From the NCBI GenBank assembly GCA_947846985.1, contig CANTUZ010000004.1, positions 77,775,159 to 77,839,158 on the forward strand: a DNA stretch of 64,000 bases. Direction: 5' to 3'. Below, piece after piece: positions 12,446 to 25,910 of the stretch. Position numbers and translations under genes: made by a program. The notes beneath the pieces are model-generated. The model was not told the origin of the DNA, searched no databases, and saw only the letters and a program-made list of their open reading frames with translations. The stretch's first letter is position 1. The number at the start of each line of letters is the position of its first letter. This stretch comes from Fratercula arctica (Eukaryota > Chordata > Aves > Charadriiformes > Alcidae).

Positions 12446-15400
12446 AGCTACAGATGACTTTTACCCCCCACTTCCCTACTACCCTGTCCCTTCACCTTCT
12501 CCTGCCACAACAGAAATTCACACTTGCCCCACGGGAAAAATCTTCTCCTCTCAGAGTCCTTGAAGAAAATTACTCCTGCTACACATGCCTTCCTCCAGAG
12601 TCAGGAGGACTTTTAACGCCAGTTAAAATTCATAAATTCTGTAATCAGCAAAATCTGCTTCAAACCAACATCTTCCCTAGATTTCTCTACACCCAGGTTT
12701 TGTCTGCTTGATACATACAGCCTAGATATTTAATAGGCCTTTTGGTACCTTTCTGATCGTACCGAGACTCCTCATAACCAGCCTCTGCATCTCACCCTTT
12801 CATACCACACCTTCCCAGGCAATTATTTCTCCTTACTGTTTTTCAAGTCCCTTCTTTCCCAGCTGGCAAAGTTCATATCTTTCAGGAAGAAAATACCTTT
12901 TCCTCCTCCCATCTGCATCACTGCAAAGGTCCTTTTTAATCAAGTATTCCAGATCTTCCAATTCTCAATTAAATTAAATGATCGGTAGTGCTAAGAATGC
13001 TCCCAGAAAGTTTACAAATGATCAGGCCCAGTATTTGCAGGTTTTCCTGTTACCTGCAGACAAACAGATACACCACAAGACAAGCCCAAGACCTGTCCTT
13101 GCCATGCTCATGAAATACTTTTGTACCTCTGTGGTTTCTTCCTTTTAGGTGCTAGAAAAATGAGAGAAGCTTTACTGACTTCAGTTGATAAATCTGCATT
13201 TAGGAAAATGCAGATTTAGAAATTTGAATGTGTCACATTTTCCACATGCACATAATTTTCCCGAATCCGTGCTCTCAGTGGTTCGTTTTTCATGGGTAGT
13301 TTTCATTAAATAAACATTTTTCAGCATTCTTTCTACATTTATTTCCAATTTTCCATGTTTCTATATCATTGTATTAGTAATGATAAATCACTAATATAAT
13401 GGAATGAACAATGTTTTTGTTAAAAATTCATTGCTTTCACCTCTATGAAGAAATTTCATATTCTAAAGAATACGAATAGACGTAAAAAAGGACATTATAA
13501 ATACCATTTAAAGCGTAGAACTTGGAGTACAGAAAGAGAATTCAACCTTGCTTTTCTTTTTGAAAAACTAATGCATTTAATCAAAGGTTTAATTCTTTCT
13601 AAAGCTTTAATTTTCCCAACTTTTCAGAGCACGGTGTTAGAGCTGAAATGCTGTGAGCTAGTGCTTTACGAAAAGTCCATTGGCACAGCAGCCAGTTAAA
13701 AGAATGTCCTTTCACTTAACCACATTTAGCTGGGATAAAGCAACCCAAGATTTAATAGCTTCCAGCAGCGCCCAGCGATGGAGTGGCCAGCCCAGATTGC
13801 AACAGAAGGTCACAGGTTCACGCAAAGGGCATGGTGCGCATAAACCCTCTCACGTGGTCACAGGCCAAAAGGAGATCTGATTTGACTAGATGCAACTACA
13901 CTGGAGTTACGGTTGATTATACCAGCCTCGTATTTAGCTGAGAGCTCGGATAACAGGAAAAGACCATGTATGATCTACTCTAAGAGTTTGCAGCCATTTT
14001 ACTTCGGCCCATGGATGAAGACCGGAACACAGTAGACATCAGCCATATTCTTCTTCTGGAGACACATTGGAAGCAGCCAGTTATTTAGCAAAAATTAAGT
14101 ACGAGTGGAAATAACTTTAAAAGCTTATAAGTAGAAAATGATGTAGGCATGATTTCACTCAGAGGTATCTCAATACCAAATCCAAAGCAAAGGAAATAAT
14201 AAGATAAAAGGTGTAAGCTCACGATGTAAAATACTATCACTGATTGTCAAGATATAGCATGTAACCAAAATATTGTGACTAGCCAAACTCTTCACTGTTT
14301 TAGGGGCAATGATGAGGAGATGAGAACAAATGGGTAAGTAGCGGTTACAGGGCTCAGCAATTCCTCACAATGCTGAGATTTTTGCCTATGTGATGAATAT
14401 TTCAGATACATCCTGCGATCTTTACATTCTTCACTGACAAGGAGACAAGATGCATTTTGCATCTGCTAAAGACTTCTGATTGGCACATATGTTGAAAGAC
14501 TGGCCCAAGAATGAAAGACAGAGTGTTCTTCAAAAGCTGTAGCCATGAAATATTTATTCTTTTCTCTTTCATAGAAATGCATTTGATGACTATATGACAT
14601 AAAGTGCCACTAATAGCTCTGGACAAAATTATATGGCTCTAAAGACTATTAAACTATTATTCTTGGAGGGTGGAAAAGGTTTTATTTGACACATATGATC
14701 ACAATAGTATTAGCGAGGTTTTGTTTACAACCTCCCCTGAAAAAAATGTGGTACATTATCAAGTGCTTTTTGCACTGGCCCATTCAAATCTGACAATCAC
14801 AAATGGCAACAATGATATTTGTGATGTATTTAGTAGGTACTTTATCTCACAATCTTTTAAATGAGCTGTTCATCAATTTTTAAAAACTTTAAGTATTCAA
14901 CTAAGGGCAAGAGAATATTAATGACACTGTTCAAAATATGTTTTGTTTGTATCTAGGCGTATATATTTTATAGAGTAAGTCACAGGCACACGAATCCCCA
15001 AATGTTACTGAAATCTCTGAAGTCAGCTGAAAAGCAAAGACGCTCATACATGCATAATGTCTAGCACGACAACCTGAAAATTATGTGAAAACAAAAAGGC
15101 TCCTTTGTAAAAAATCTAACTAAAATTTTCTGATAGAAAGACCTAGAAGGCATTGCTGCATCATAGAAATCATTATATTATGGATTTCACATGAAAATTT
15201 GTAGGACCCTTGTACCTGCAAACACTATAAAATACCAAAATGAATACAGTTATCACCCTGTAAACCACGTTATCTGAATATCCCGTTACAATCCAATGGG
15301 TTTCATGACCCTCCCGCTACTGCAAATCCCTCGGCTGTATTTGCCATTGAATTGCTGGTTCTCAAGAAACGCAGTAGAGTCATGCAAGACTTCCTGAAGC

Positions 15401-15503
15401 GCACTAAAAACGCATTCCTGAGAATTCAGTTTATCTTTCCCTTCCGAAGGGGTAACTGCTGCGTTAAATGCTTTCTTTTGCCAGAGCAGCCAGAAGAAGG
15501 GTG

Positions 15504-15523
15504 AAAAAAAAAAAAAAAAAAAA
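15504..15523 (+). repeat. Poly-A run (20 bases)
   Basis: An uninterrupted run of 20 A. No retroposed gene or LINE sequence is recognisable upstream, so it is treated as a simple repeat. Confidence 0.9.
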
Positions 15524-16162
15524 TCAAGCCAAAGTAAATTAAGCAGTGGCATCATGCCCAAATCAATCACAGACATTGCCTTTTAAATGGTGAACCCAAA
15601 CTAGCAGACTGTAGTTTAATAGTCACAAGAAGAATTTTTGTTTTGGAAAGTCACTTTGCTTGAAAGACCTTTTAATATACTACAGGCTGTTGTTCAAACC
15701 TTGCATCTTGAGCAAAGTATACTGCTATTTACGCATATGTGCACCCTCTTGCAAAGAAAAAAATAGAGGGCTGCATGAGTCTGCAAGTTTAAAATGGTAT
15801 GGAACCAGGAAAGGCTCTGCTACAACGTGCAGTGACAGCAAATATTGCTTCCTCTTTATTCAGATGTCCTCTGAACAGGTTGCTAAAATTGCTGCGAATG
15901 TTTTGGGAAAGGGACACCACTTGCTACTGGAATTCAGCACGTACTTTCCTCCTTTCAAAATACCAGGAATCTGGTTTAGGTTATTAAGGTTTCAGTCTAA
16001 TGATTCCTTCACGTGGTTTAATATTCATATTTGATCAGTAAACATGGATTGTTATTTGGTTCTATAGACTAGGAAATACATTTTGATGAGCAGAATAACC
16101 ATAAAGTTTGACATACATAGATTTACTATTCTAATGTAAACTGAATAGCGTATTTCAACCGT

Positions 16163-16190
16163 CTTTTTTTTTTTCTTTTTTTTTTTTTAG
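16163..16190 (+). repeat. Poly-T tract followed by AG
   Basis: Two T runs separated by one C, ending in TAG then GCAG. This resembles a strong splice-acceptor tract, but the downstream frame has no recognisable coding content and no paired donor was identified. It is annotated as a simple repeat. Confidence 0.8.
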
Positions 16191-18085
16191 GCAGAACAAT
16201 AAAACCAGCTCTTTTCGTCTTGCGAGCATCTTGTAACAGTGTGTAAATGTCTTGAACGTCCAAGCCTTGGTGTGCCTGTGAGTAGTTTGCAATCCTGGAA
16301 GGCAAAAGACGTGGTGAAAAGGGTGGACAGGGGAGTCTGTTCAGGAAGTCCCCTGCCAGTGAGTGGTAGGGAACGTGTGTTGATCCTTATGCTTATTTTC
16401 TTATTTTTTATTTTTGTTTTCCCCCTAAAGAGCGAAAAGGAATTAACAGAATCTGTCAGCAAGCTAAAACAGCGCGGCTAGCAGCATCATCAGCATCTTG
16501 GATGAGGTCTCGCTACCCAGCTGGATAAGGGACCAAGCCATGAAACTTGAGAACTGCAAACTGTGAGTGGGGTTTTACTACAGGAGGTAGGAAGCGGCCA
16601 GCTGGCCCAGCACTTGCTGCACCAAGACACCAAAGAGGAGAGAAAACAGTTATGGTTCCACGGTGGGGACGGAGTAATTAGATATTGTATGTCGCAGCCT
16701 TTCCCTGCTGTTCTTTTTGTTTCTCCTTTCAATAAAGCACTCCTGGCTAAGCCATCTGATTCATATTTGCAAGGAGAGAAAATCAGCGGGCTGAGCAACA
16801 GAAAGACTATTTTAATTTTCCCAATTTTCTGCGTGGGAGTTTGAGTTGCTGTTTATTACTCTTGAAATTCGAGACTGGCTGCTCTTGCTGCTAATCATGC
16901 CGCTAAGTGGGTGACGGGGCCAGTCTGAATGCTGGCCCCGGATGAGTGCTCATGAACAACCAGGTGAAATTCAGAGACCTCTATCAGCTGCAAACCCACG
17001 CAAGGACCCAACAATACCTACGTAACAAGTAATGTCCACTGAGGAGAGTATGCGACAGCATGACTTCTGGTGGCTGTTTCCTTTTTTTACACATAAACAC
17101 ACGCTATAATGTCTCATTTGGGAATTATCGCATGGAGTTTTAAGGTGCATATACTGTACCACCTTTCCAATCACATCAGTTCTTTACTTTTTTACCAAAT
17201 GGAATTCTCTGAGAAATATCAAGGTTTGTAAACCTCTACAATATTCCTAAATTCCCTTCTGTCTCTAGCTACCTAGCATTTATTTAGTTGGTCACTGCTT
17301 TGGGATGTTATAGAATTTGCATGAGAAAAATGTAGTGGATCCATATATTTTAGAAGTCTAAACATGCTACTAATAAATTGTTATCATGTAACATCTAATA
17401 TGCTTAAATATATCTAATCTATTGATGCTGGTAATTGGTAAGATATGTAGTGTATATTATAAGCAGTACACACTACTTTTTGGATTTCTGGGTGCGTGTT
17501 CAGCACTTCAGCTCTCCTTTTTGGTTTAATTTCTTTATTGCTTCAATTCTTCTGTTTATATTGGCAGAGGAGCAATGTAAGTGACATTGCAAAGATTCCA
17601 AAGTCAATGGAAGATTTTTCACTCCCATTGTAATAATTGATCAGACATTGTTACATTGCACAGATGATTCATTTCTGTGATAGCCTCAGGATTCACAGGT
17701 GGCAGCAGAACACAGTATGGGTGAAAACATCTGGCTTAAACAAAAAAGAAAGAAATTCTGCTTCATGTGCCACGCTTTAGGCTTATAGCAAATGGGATCA
17801 AACATTTTACCCAAGTTTTACTCAGTTCTACAAAATGACCCTTTACCTTGGATAGGGAACATTATGCGCCATAATCGTGTTGAACATTCTGTGCGTTGCT
17901 TGACCCACACACTCTTCTCTTCTAGACATCTTTCCTGATGCTGGTTTTGGACTGTGTGATGGATGAAAGCCACGTGGCAGAAACTTGATCCAGGGAAGCA
18001 GAGGTTGCGCTCACTGATGTAGGAGGTGCTTCCTAGCAGCCAGGGGAACCTATTGCCATATGTATTAAGGGGGCATTCCTTATGT

Positions 18086-18745
18086 AGAATCATAGAATCA
18101 TAGAATCTTCATGGTTGGAAAGGACCTTTGAGATCATCGAGTCCAACCATACACACACAAAAACCAAACCAAACCAACAAACAAACAAAACAAAACAAAA
18201 AGACCCAACGCCTACAATCTCTGTCACTAGAGCATGCCCTGAAGTGCCCAATCTAGACATTTCTTAAATACCTCTAGGGATGGCGACTCAACCACCTCCC
18301 TGGGCAGGCTGTTCCAGTGCCTGACCACTCTTGCAGTAAAGTAATTCTTCCTAATGTCTAATCTAAACCTCCCCTGCCACAGCTTCAGACCATCTCCTCT
18401 GGTCCTGTCATTATTCACCTGGGAGAAGAGGCCAACCCCCACCTCTCTACACCCTCCTTTCAGGTAGCTGTAGAGGACAATGAGGTCTCCCCTCAGCCTC
18501 CTCTTCTCCAAACTAAACATGCCCGGCTCCCTCAGCCTCTCCTCATATGGCTTGGTCTCCAGACCCCTCACCAGCTCGGTAGCTCTCCTCTGGACCTGCT
18601 CCAGCACTTCAATGTCCCTCTTGTACAGAGGGGCCCAGAACTGAACACAGCGCTCGAGGTGAGGCCTCACCAGTGCCGAGTAGAGAGGCACCATCACTTC
18701 CCTACTCCTGCTGGCCACGCTATTCCCGATACAAGCCAGAGTGTA
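18086..18745 (-). mobile_element. CR1 LINE, 5'-truncated, antisense
   Basis: The element reads on the minus strand. Its 3' terminus is at 18086, where the complement of the ATTCTATG octamers appears (AATCATAGAATCATAGAATC), followed by GGTTGGAAAGGACCT. The body encodes the C-terminal part of CR1 reverse transcriptase plus the short 3' UTR. The 5' truncation is near 18745, within the sequence equivalent to 'TATTCCxGATACAAGCCAG'. The copy is young-looking because the reading frame is open for 163 codons. The A/C-rich expansion at about 18150-18200 interrupts the 3' UTR at the same place as a CA tract in its sister copy at 61.5 kb. Both belong to one subfamily. Confidence 0.95.
18227..18718 (-). 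pseudogene. CR1 ORF2 C-terminal fragment (163 codons, open)
   Basis: This encodes the end of the CR1 reverse transcriptase, from [18 protein letters not shown] to a stop after WALQGML. Recognisable blocks are the [15 protein letters not shown] region, [25 protein letters not shown] and [18 protein letters not shown]. The catalytic palm with the FADD box lies upstream in full-length elements and is absent, so the product could not polymerise DNA. The initial Met is an internal residue, not a true start. Lack of stops over 163 codons indicates recent insertion rather than function. Confidence 0.9.
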
Positions 18746-21700
18746 TCATCATGGGTATCATCAGCAACTGAAGTAGCTCAACAGAAGGAAAACCACAAAG
18801 TCCAGCTGTTGGTGCTCGGGTCCTACTGCCTGCATTAGGCATTTCATGGAAGAGGCAGTTCTCAGGACTGGCTGTAGACTGGGCCCATGGACTGAATGAC
18901 CACTGCAGTAGGGGTGCCTCAGGCACACTTTGGTCCACCTTCTAGCTTACTTTAAATCCATTTCAGGCATTGTGAATAGCTACTGAACACGAACCAAATC
19001 TGAACAGCGAGTCGATCAGGAGATTTAGTTCAAAAGCACACACCCTGGTCTCAACAAAAACACTACAATAGAAAGACTCAAAGAAGACTATAATCTCATG
19101 GTCTCCTTTAGTTTTCACTGCTTTTGCACACTTGGTTTGCAAGAATAAGAATAGGTTTTTTTTCTTATTTATATAGCAATGATATTAGGCCTAAAAATCT
19201 CTGTGTACTCTTTGCTTGAACCATCTATCTATGATTACCTCTGGACTGCACGACTGAAAAGTTTTTTCTGGGTCTCGTCGGAATACCAGACTGAACATAC
19301 TAATAAAGTGCAGCTGCTTGATTTCTGAGCAGCTTGCTGGAGACTGGCCAGAATGCAGGAAACCACTGGTTACTTCCAGGTGAAATTCATTTTTCAAGAC
19401 CTGATTCACATTTCATACAGGTCAAGACAAGGTCTCTAGCGAGACTTAAATAGGCACATTTAATTAACAAAAATGTTCATTTTTCAACCAATTCACCTCT
19501 TTGGCTCCCTCAAAACACTGGAAGACACTCCGTAGGAGAGAAGTGCCGTGCCACTGTCTGCATTTGACATGCTAGAAGAGTCTGCTCCACAGTCCATTCT
19601 TGGGCATCCTCCTTCCTGAGGTCTTCTAATGATGGGCAATGAGAGCGCCACGTGTTTTTCACAACCATCTTACATTTAATTTCTCATTATGTGGCAAAAT
19701 GCACATTCACCGCATACGTGTCCTATAAGATGTGTGCACCAGTCCACACAATGAAAGGGGACAGGATTCTGACTCCAAGCAAAGGTTGGGCACTACTTGT
19801 CTAGGAGATCAACAGCACAGAATAAGAAAGTAAAACTCTTCTGGTAAGTCACCTATTTCTGTGGAGTCTTCTCTCCTGAAATTCTATTTTTGAGTTGCAG
19901 TAGTCTTATTTACAAGAAGATTGCAAGGTTCTTTGTTTCTTTTGCTGGCTGTGCTTATGAAGCCAGAGACACTGGGACAGTAGCCAAATTTTTGTGTCCT
20001 TGTGCTGTGACGAAGAACTTCCTTCTTTCCCTTCTTTCTTCTCTTGCCTTTCGTTTTTAATGCCAGTAAATAATACACTATCAGCCCTGAGAAAGGCATA
20101 TGCAAATTAAAAGAGATACATCCAACGGAATGATTATACATATTTTTTGCTTTGGGAAAAAAACTATTATTGCGCACTTTGTAAAGGACATGCTCTTCAT
20201 AATATCTAATTAACATTTTCCCCTTTCATGGAAGAATAATGGATTGTAATTTAAGTCTCAGTCAATATTTATTGTGACTCATACTATAGTAGTGATAAAA
20301 TCAGTAAGTCATCTCTTTTAAAGACAGCTACCCGTACTGAAATATTTGAGTTCCTTCTACATGAAATGAATAGTGACAACCAAGTCCCCAGTGGATTGCA
20401 AAGAGCCTCCACAATTTCCTCCAGTCCCTTAAAGACTTCTTATTTTCCCTTCTTTTCTTTTTGGCAGGGATTTATTAGGTGAAAAGAGCTGTCATGATAT
20501 CACAACTGTGTTTATGATGGAAATGTCTTTTCAAAGAAAATGTTCATAAAGCTCTAGACACATCTTCTGTTACCCAGGCTTTTGCTCTTTCTGCAGACAG
20601 ATCCCCTTGATTGTCGACCCTTTATTCTCACTTTGGTTTTAATAACCTGTTTTGTTTTACAGGAGAGCAACAAGAATGGGGTTATGTACATCAAAATTAA
20701 TTCTCATAATTTAGCTAAGAATTAATCCATTAGTTGCTTTGAAGATTACTTTGAAGATCAAAGCCTCACGCTGGCATCGGAAGCTTACTGAAAGCCAGTA
20801 GAGGACATAAGCATGGGCTTTACGTGCACAGATGCAATGGAGAAAGTGCTCAAATACCTTCTGTATCTGCCTATGACTGTACACTAAGCTTCTGATACAG
20901 TGAGTTTAAGTAATCCAACTCAAGGATAGTAGACGCATAGCTCAAAATGGCCAGTTCTTCATCCAGACGCAGGAGAGGCATTGTCCAGCAAGTTGGAAGG
21001 CAAAGGAACCACTTTGAGATCCGTAAGAATCTCATTATTAAAGTGTAGTAATAGTCCGATTAGACCTTGAAATGAATAGGGATTTTATCTAACTCTTAAA
21101 GCATTTTCTGTTCTGATTAGCATCACTTTTTCCCTGATTTCAACTTGTGCTAGCGAATCTTTATTCAACAGCTGGTTATTTTCGAAGTGTACTGGTATTT
21201 TGGGTTCCTCCACAGAAAATGAGACACACAATTGAGTTTCAGAGGAAAAAACCCCAAGCCAAACAGAAGTTTTCGCTCCATGGTCTGTTCTCAGATTTGT
21301 TCTCACATGTTCTCAGAAACCTCCAAGGAGGCAAAACTGGGATCGGAATATATATAATTTTTGATGATTATAGATTTTCTCTGCCCAATATAATGAGGCA
21401 GATAGCGTATGACTGTTCATATTGCTGAACACTATAATGAACTGTTTCGCTGGCTTTCTTCCCCACTGTCAGACAGCAGGTTGGCCACGGAGCCAAAGGA
21501 GCGTTCAAAAAGAGGTGAGAGTCTCCATGAAGAACAGAATCTACCTTTTCCCCTTGATTTATTCTGATGTTCCAGCCCACTAACTACAAAGAAAGATTAT
21601 ACTGAGCATTTTAGAAATGGGCTACACCCCTAGAAGATTTCCAAATAGGATATTTCAGTTAAAATTTGTACTTTATTTATATTTAGGGAAATCTGAAGAA

Positions 21701-24700
21701 AGATTCATATTTCATATATATATATTCATATTATTCAAATAAGGAAGCCATAATTCCAAAATTTTCCTATAATCTGTGTAAAAATGTTAGCTATACAGAC
21801 CAAAACTGAAGCTATATATGAAAAGAAAGTTAATTACTTAAGACAAAATAGCAATATTTTGTGGGGAAAGAGGACGGGTAAGCTCCTTAGAGCTCTTTGC
21901 TCTAAGAAAACAGTATTTGCTTGATTACATTTCTTCTTTCTTTGTATTTAAAAAATTGTAATAAAGAAAATTTTATTTTCTTTTTTTTTTTTTTTGTAAT
22001 AAGTTTGAAGTAACTAGTATTATTAAGCAAAGTTTTAATAAATTATTGAAAATATTTTTCGTTTATAATAAACACAAAGCATATGACTGGGAAGTTGCTC
22101 GTGAATAAGACTGACATTCAGGAAAACTATTACCTATTCATATTTCCACTCATGGAATTATGACAATTTTTAATACTTCTTTGCTACTTGATTCCATTAA
22201 ATATATGTTTCTCTTAAGTAGTTCTTTCTTTTGCCCATCTATTGTCTGCCATATCTATCTTATGGTAAACATATAGGAAAGATGTCACGTCTTGCTGTGC
22301 AGCTGGAGAAGTTCCTAGCAGAGCAGCAACCTTCTCTCTAGTGTGTTTTCTGGACATCTTTTGTATTTTTTTATTAGTACAAACTGCTAAAGTGAAAGGA
22401 ATTTTGATACCTGTTAACGTGAGATAGCATCTTCTTCCTAAACACAAAAAATTACTTTTCTCCACGGCTAATTCTGAAGATCAGCCGGAGAGGGCCCAGA
22501 GCAGACGAATTCAAGTGACAAATAAGAAGGAAATGAGGCCTTAAGTCCCCCATCCCTCCCCATTTCAAAGAAAATCTTTACATGGGGTATTTATTCATTG
22601 TTTCATATGTAGATAATCCTTTGCAAATGGTAAAGAACTAGAAATTAGAAAAATAGTAAGCAATAATACCACTGGGAGTCATTTACTTGGGCTTCACTTA
22701 CCTAAAATTACTACAATTATTAAATGTGTTGGAAAGAAATAATGAAACACTACATCGTCTCTGCAAAAATGTACAAATTATATTTCCTGCTACAGAAATT
22801 GGTTGAGAGATGTAAAAGACCATTATGTCATGATTCAGCAACAATTTACTTGCAATTTAACAGCAAATTAGATTCATACACTATCATTTATTGCCAACTG
22901 GATAGGAAAAAAAAAAAATAACAAAAAGAGATTCTCTGTGTCCAGAGAGAGATTTTGCATTAGGCACATTTGCTGGTTTTTAAATTAATGTGTTTTGCCA
23001 ATAGTTTTCCCAGGAGTACGTGGTAGTCCAGCGGTCTTCTAACTACTCTGGGCTGCCTGAGGCCATGTGGTCTTTCAATGCTTCCATTCATGCCCAACAA
23101 GGCTGAAATGCTCTTCAGAAGAAGTTTTCTTGGAAGAGCCCTGCCATACCAAAGAGCTTTTGCTAAAACTTTGATTCACGCTGCAGACTCTGGGCATCGA
23201 TTTGAAATAAATCGTGACTGCTGATGAGTCAATGACCATTTCCATAACCATCGTGCCATCAGTAATTTATCCAAGTAGTGTCCCTGATGTCATGCAGCTT
23301 GGGTAACGGAGGGACAGAAGCACATGCTCTGGTTTTAAAATGTATTCCTAAGAATATTTAAAAAGATTTCCGACACTAAAATAATCTATGCGATGCTTTA
23401 AGCAAATAAAGATCAGCCAGGACTGTAATACAGTGATTTTGACAAAAAATTTCCCTAGAAAAAGGTGACAATTTTATCCTTGGAACATTTAAAGGAAAAT
23501 TTTCTTATCAGATGGTTCAGCATAATTTGCCAGTGTGCTCTGGAACAAAATAACTCACTGGGTAAAGCAATCTGTCAAAGAAACTCATATTAACTCTACT
23601 AGACCCTTTAAAAATATGTTTATTTCCTCTTTCTGTGTTATTAAATATCAACTGTAGCTCAGTGATTTTTGGTTTGCTTCTTATTTTGTCAGCACAGCAG
23701 AAAGGCACCATATATAAAAGTATCTAGTATGCAAAAAATGCTCTATAATGACATGCTTTTTTCTATGCACAAAACATTAATGACAAAATGAACTCTAAAT
23801 GGCCACAGTTACCTTTATGTCAGGCATAAGTAAAGGCTAAGACATACATATACACAACACAGATATGAACTAAGTCACAAAGTACTCTTTGTGGTATTCA
23901 TAACGTCTAATTTATGCATTTAACTTTAGGTTTCTAAGTCGGGAGCCAAGTTCTGCAGGCAGCCGGTGGGAAGAGACAGGCTGTGCCACCGTACAGCCGA
24001 GAGCATCAGCGCTTGAAGCCGCTCCTCCAGCAGCCTCTCCCTCTCCACTGACTACGGAGAGCGCTTCGGGAGCCGAACTGACACACACACCTTAAACTGC
24101 ATACCTAAACCAGATGGACTGAACACCTGCCTTCCTTTTCCATGGAATTTTTACGACATTTGGCTTTGAGGAAGGCTTTTTTTTTTTGCAATAGGAGAGG
24201 ATTCCACTGACCTGAACGAAGTATTACAAATATTGTAACAATAACCTGATACAGCTAAGCTCATCCCCAGAATTCTCTTTCCCTCTTTTTCATTTTCAAT
24301 TTCCAAAGGGCAGGTTCATTTTTAAGACAAGGAAGAACATCTTCCTTTGATCTGTAGTTTCTGAGCTGTCCCATTTCCACAAAATATGTACCATTTTGTG
24401 GGCTCAATTCCAACGCACTCTTCCAAAAACTTTGGCATAAAGTCTAAATTACAGAGACATAAACCTTTCTTCTGGCCTTAAAGCAATGCGAAAATAGACA
24501 GGCACTACAAAGCAACTTTCTTCAATGTTTTCTGGCTAAAACAAGAGCAAAACTTTTCCACAATTTTACTTAAGAGCTTCAAGGTTTAAAAAAAAATTAT
24601 TTAAATTCACAGCTACGAGTTAATTTTTAAAATTCCTTGCAGTGATAGGTAAATAGACTTACAATACATCCTATCCTGTTGTCAGGCCTTTATCTTACTG

Positions 24701-25068
24701 TATAAATTGAATTATATTCTCCTGATTCACTTGTACAAGTGCCTTAAGTGGCCTTAGGCGATAAGAAAATCCTGGATGATAAGAAAAGGGAACTGGTCAT
24801 TTGGAAGGGAGAGGACATAGTAAGTATAGACACGATGGCTTTAAGATAAAAAGTGGTGTTATTTTGTTCTCCCTGCCTCCAAATAACAAAAGGCGGGACT
24901 GGTTCTCAGTTCCTGGCTTTTTCAGGAGAAGTAGGTGCGTAACTCTGCTGGCGCAGGGAGGCAGAGCACGCTGGCCACCAATGCTGACCGTGTACAGGAG
25001 TGCATGCAGCTGACCTGTAAAAACTGTATTCCAGGCATGGAATTTAACTGCATAAAAGAATGCTTTTT
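18746..25068. other. Unassigned non-coding stretch
   Basis: No gene or interspersed repeat is recognised. AT-rich low-complexity sequence lies at 21660-22090, including a T15 run at 21981-21995 and an ATATAT tract near 21716. Open frames of up to 110 codons (19884-20216, minus) lack domains. The one distinct local feature is the CpG-dense patch at 23.94-24.08 kb. Confidence 0.55.
23930..24080. promoter_or_regulatory. CpG-dense patch, possible short exon or promoter
   Basis: About ten CpGs fall in roughly 135 bp in an otherwise CpG-poor, AT-rich area. On the + strand it is preceded by a weak pyrimidine stretch and TTTAG, which could be a splice acceptor. The patch is stop-containing in several frames, so a 5' non-coding exon, lncRNA exon or small promoter is more plausible than coding sequence. 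A decayed GC-rich insertion is the main alternative. Confidence 0.2.
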
Positions 25069-25460
25069 ATCATAGAATCATGGAATGGTTTGGGCTGGAA
25101 GGGACCTTAAAGACCATCCAGTGCCACCCCCCTGCCATGGGCAGGGACACCTCCCACCAGCCCAGGTTGCTCCAAGCCCCGTCCAACCTGGCCTTGAACC
25201 CCTCCAGGGATGGGGCAGCCACAGCTTCTCTGGGCAACCTGGGCCAGGGGCTCACCACCCTCACAGCAAAGAATTTCTTCCTAATATCCAATCTAAATCT
25301 CCCCTCTTCCAGTTTAAAACTGTTCCCCCTTGTCCTATGGCTCCCCTCCCTGATCCAGAGTCCCTCCCCATCTCTCCTGGAGCCCCTTTAGGGACTGGAA
25401 GGGGCTCTAAGGTCTCCCCGGAGCCTTCTCTTCTCCAGGCTGAACAAACCCAACTCTGAA
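25069..25460 (-). mobile_element. CR1 LINE, 5'-truncated, antisense
   Basis: The 3' terminus at 25069 begins with ATCATAGAATCATGGAATGG, followed by GGCTGGAAGGGACCTTAAAG. The copy contains the 3' UTR and the last part of ORF2, readable on the minus strand as [12 protein letters not shown] and [17 protein letters not shown]. It is truncated near CCAGGCTGAACAAACCCAAC. Its sequence is much closer to the copy at 61973-62325 than to the other window copies, sharing GTGCCACCCCCCTGCC and the GGGGCTCACCACCCTCACAG block, so these two form one subfamily. Confidence 0.95.
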
Positions 25461-25849
25461 TTTTGTACAGGATTCATAAATGCTAAAATTCTACAGAAGA
25501 TCCGGAAAACTTTCCAGGGGTTAGAAGAGTGAACCAGCCACCATGCAATTTGGGGATCTGTCATTTGGCAGGCGTTCTGGCAGTGATGGATTTTACATTC
25601 AGGGTGATGGGGACAGAAGGGGTCAACTACATTTCCTGGAGGGTGAGTGTTAGAGAGTTTAAGAAGAATACAAAGGTGAGCTCTCCTAGCAATTGATAGG
25701 AAATTTCCAAATTGCTGTAATAAAAATAGTCCTCTGTGCTAAGGACACAGAGCTGCCCAGTACTGTTAAGAGGAGCATCAATCTTAGTTGGAATTTTTAC
25801 TGGGGAGTGTGGTGGGCACTTTTCTGAAAAAATGCAAATGAATGTACTT
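25461..25849. other. Unassigned sequence between two CR1 pieces
   Basis: No gene is seen. It separates an antisense CR1 from a sense CR1 stub. It might be a decayed body of the downstream stub, but I could not read CR1 landmarks in it. Confidence 0.4.
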
Positions 25850-25910
25850 CACATATGCCTCAAGTGCCCAAGCAGTTGGACAAGATGATTGTTGTAGATA
25901 CCTTCCAACT
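25850..25910 (+). mobile_element. CR1 3' end stub
   Basis: About 60 bp match the CR1 end on the + strand: TGCCTCAAGTGCCCA, then AGTTGGACAAGATGAT and CCTTCCAACT. It is diverged and very strongly 5'-truncated. It runs without a gap into a pentanucleotide satellite in place of the usual octamer terminus. Confidence 0.75.

Larger units (their letters stand above)
11051..18085. other. Unassigned non-coding stretch
   Basis: No gene or confident repeat. A short GGACAGAY-like duplication lies at about 11479-11505 in a modestly CpG-rich patch (11355-11620). Frames of 113 codons (12370-12711) and 124 codons (15660-16034) show no domain and are treated as chance. At 16.48-16.85 kb a GC-richer segment contains AATAAA near 16731 and could be the end of an old transcript or LTR, but I cannot show boundaries. 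Confidence 0.5.

Noticed and set aside
16163..16481. Possible exon after a strong poly-T plus AG acceptor-like tract
   Set aside because: The 80-codon frame shows no homology or donor site. T runs of this kind are frequent in the window.
16480..16850. Possible LTR or transcript 3' end with AATAAA at about 16731
   Set aside because: No terminal TG...CA pair, target duplication, primer-binding site or second copy could be identified.
25080..25459. Plus-strand frames of 103 and 124 codons
   Set aside because: They are antisense reads of the CR1 copy at 25069-25460. The same false frames recur in the 62.0 kb copy.
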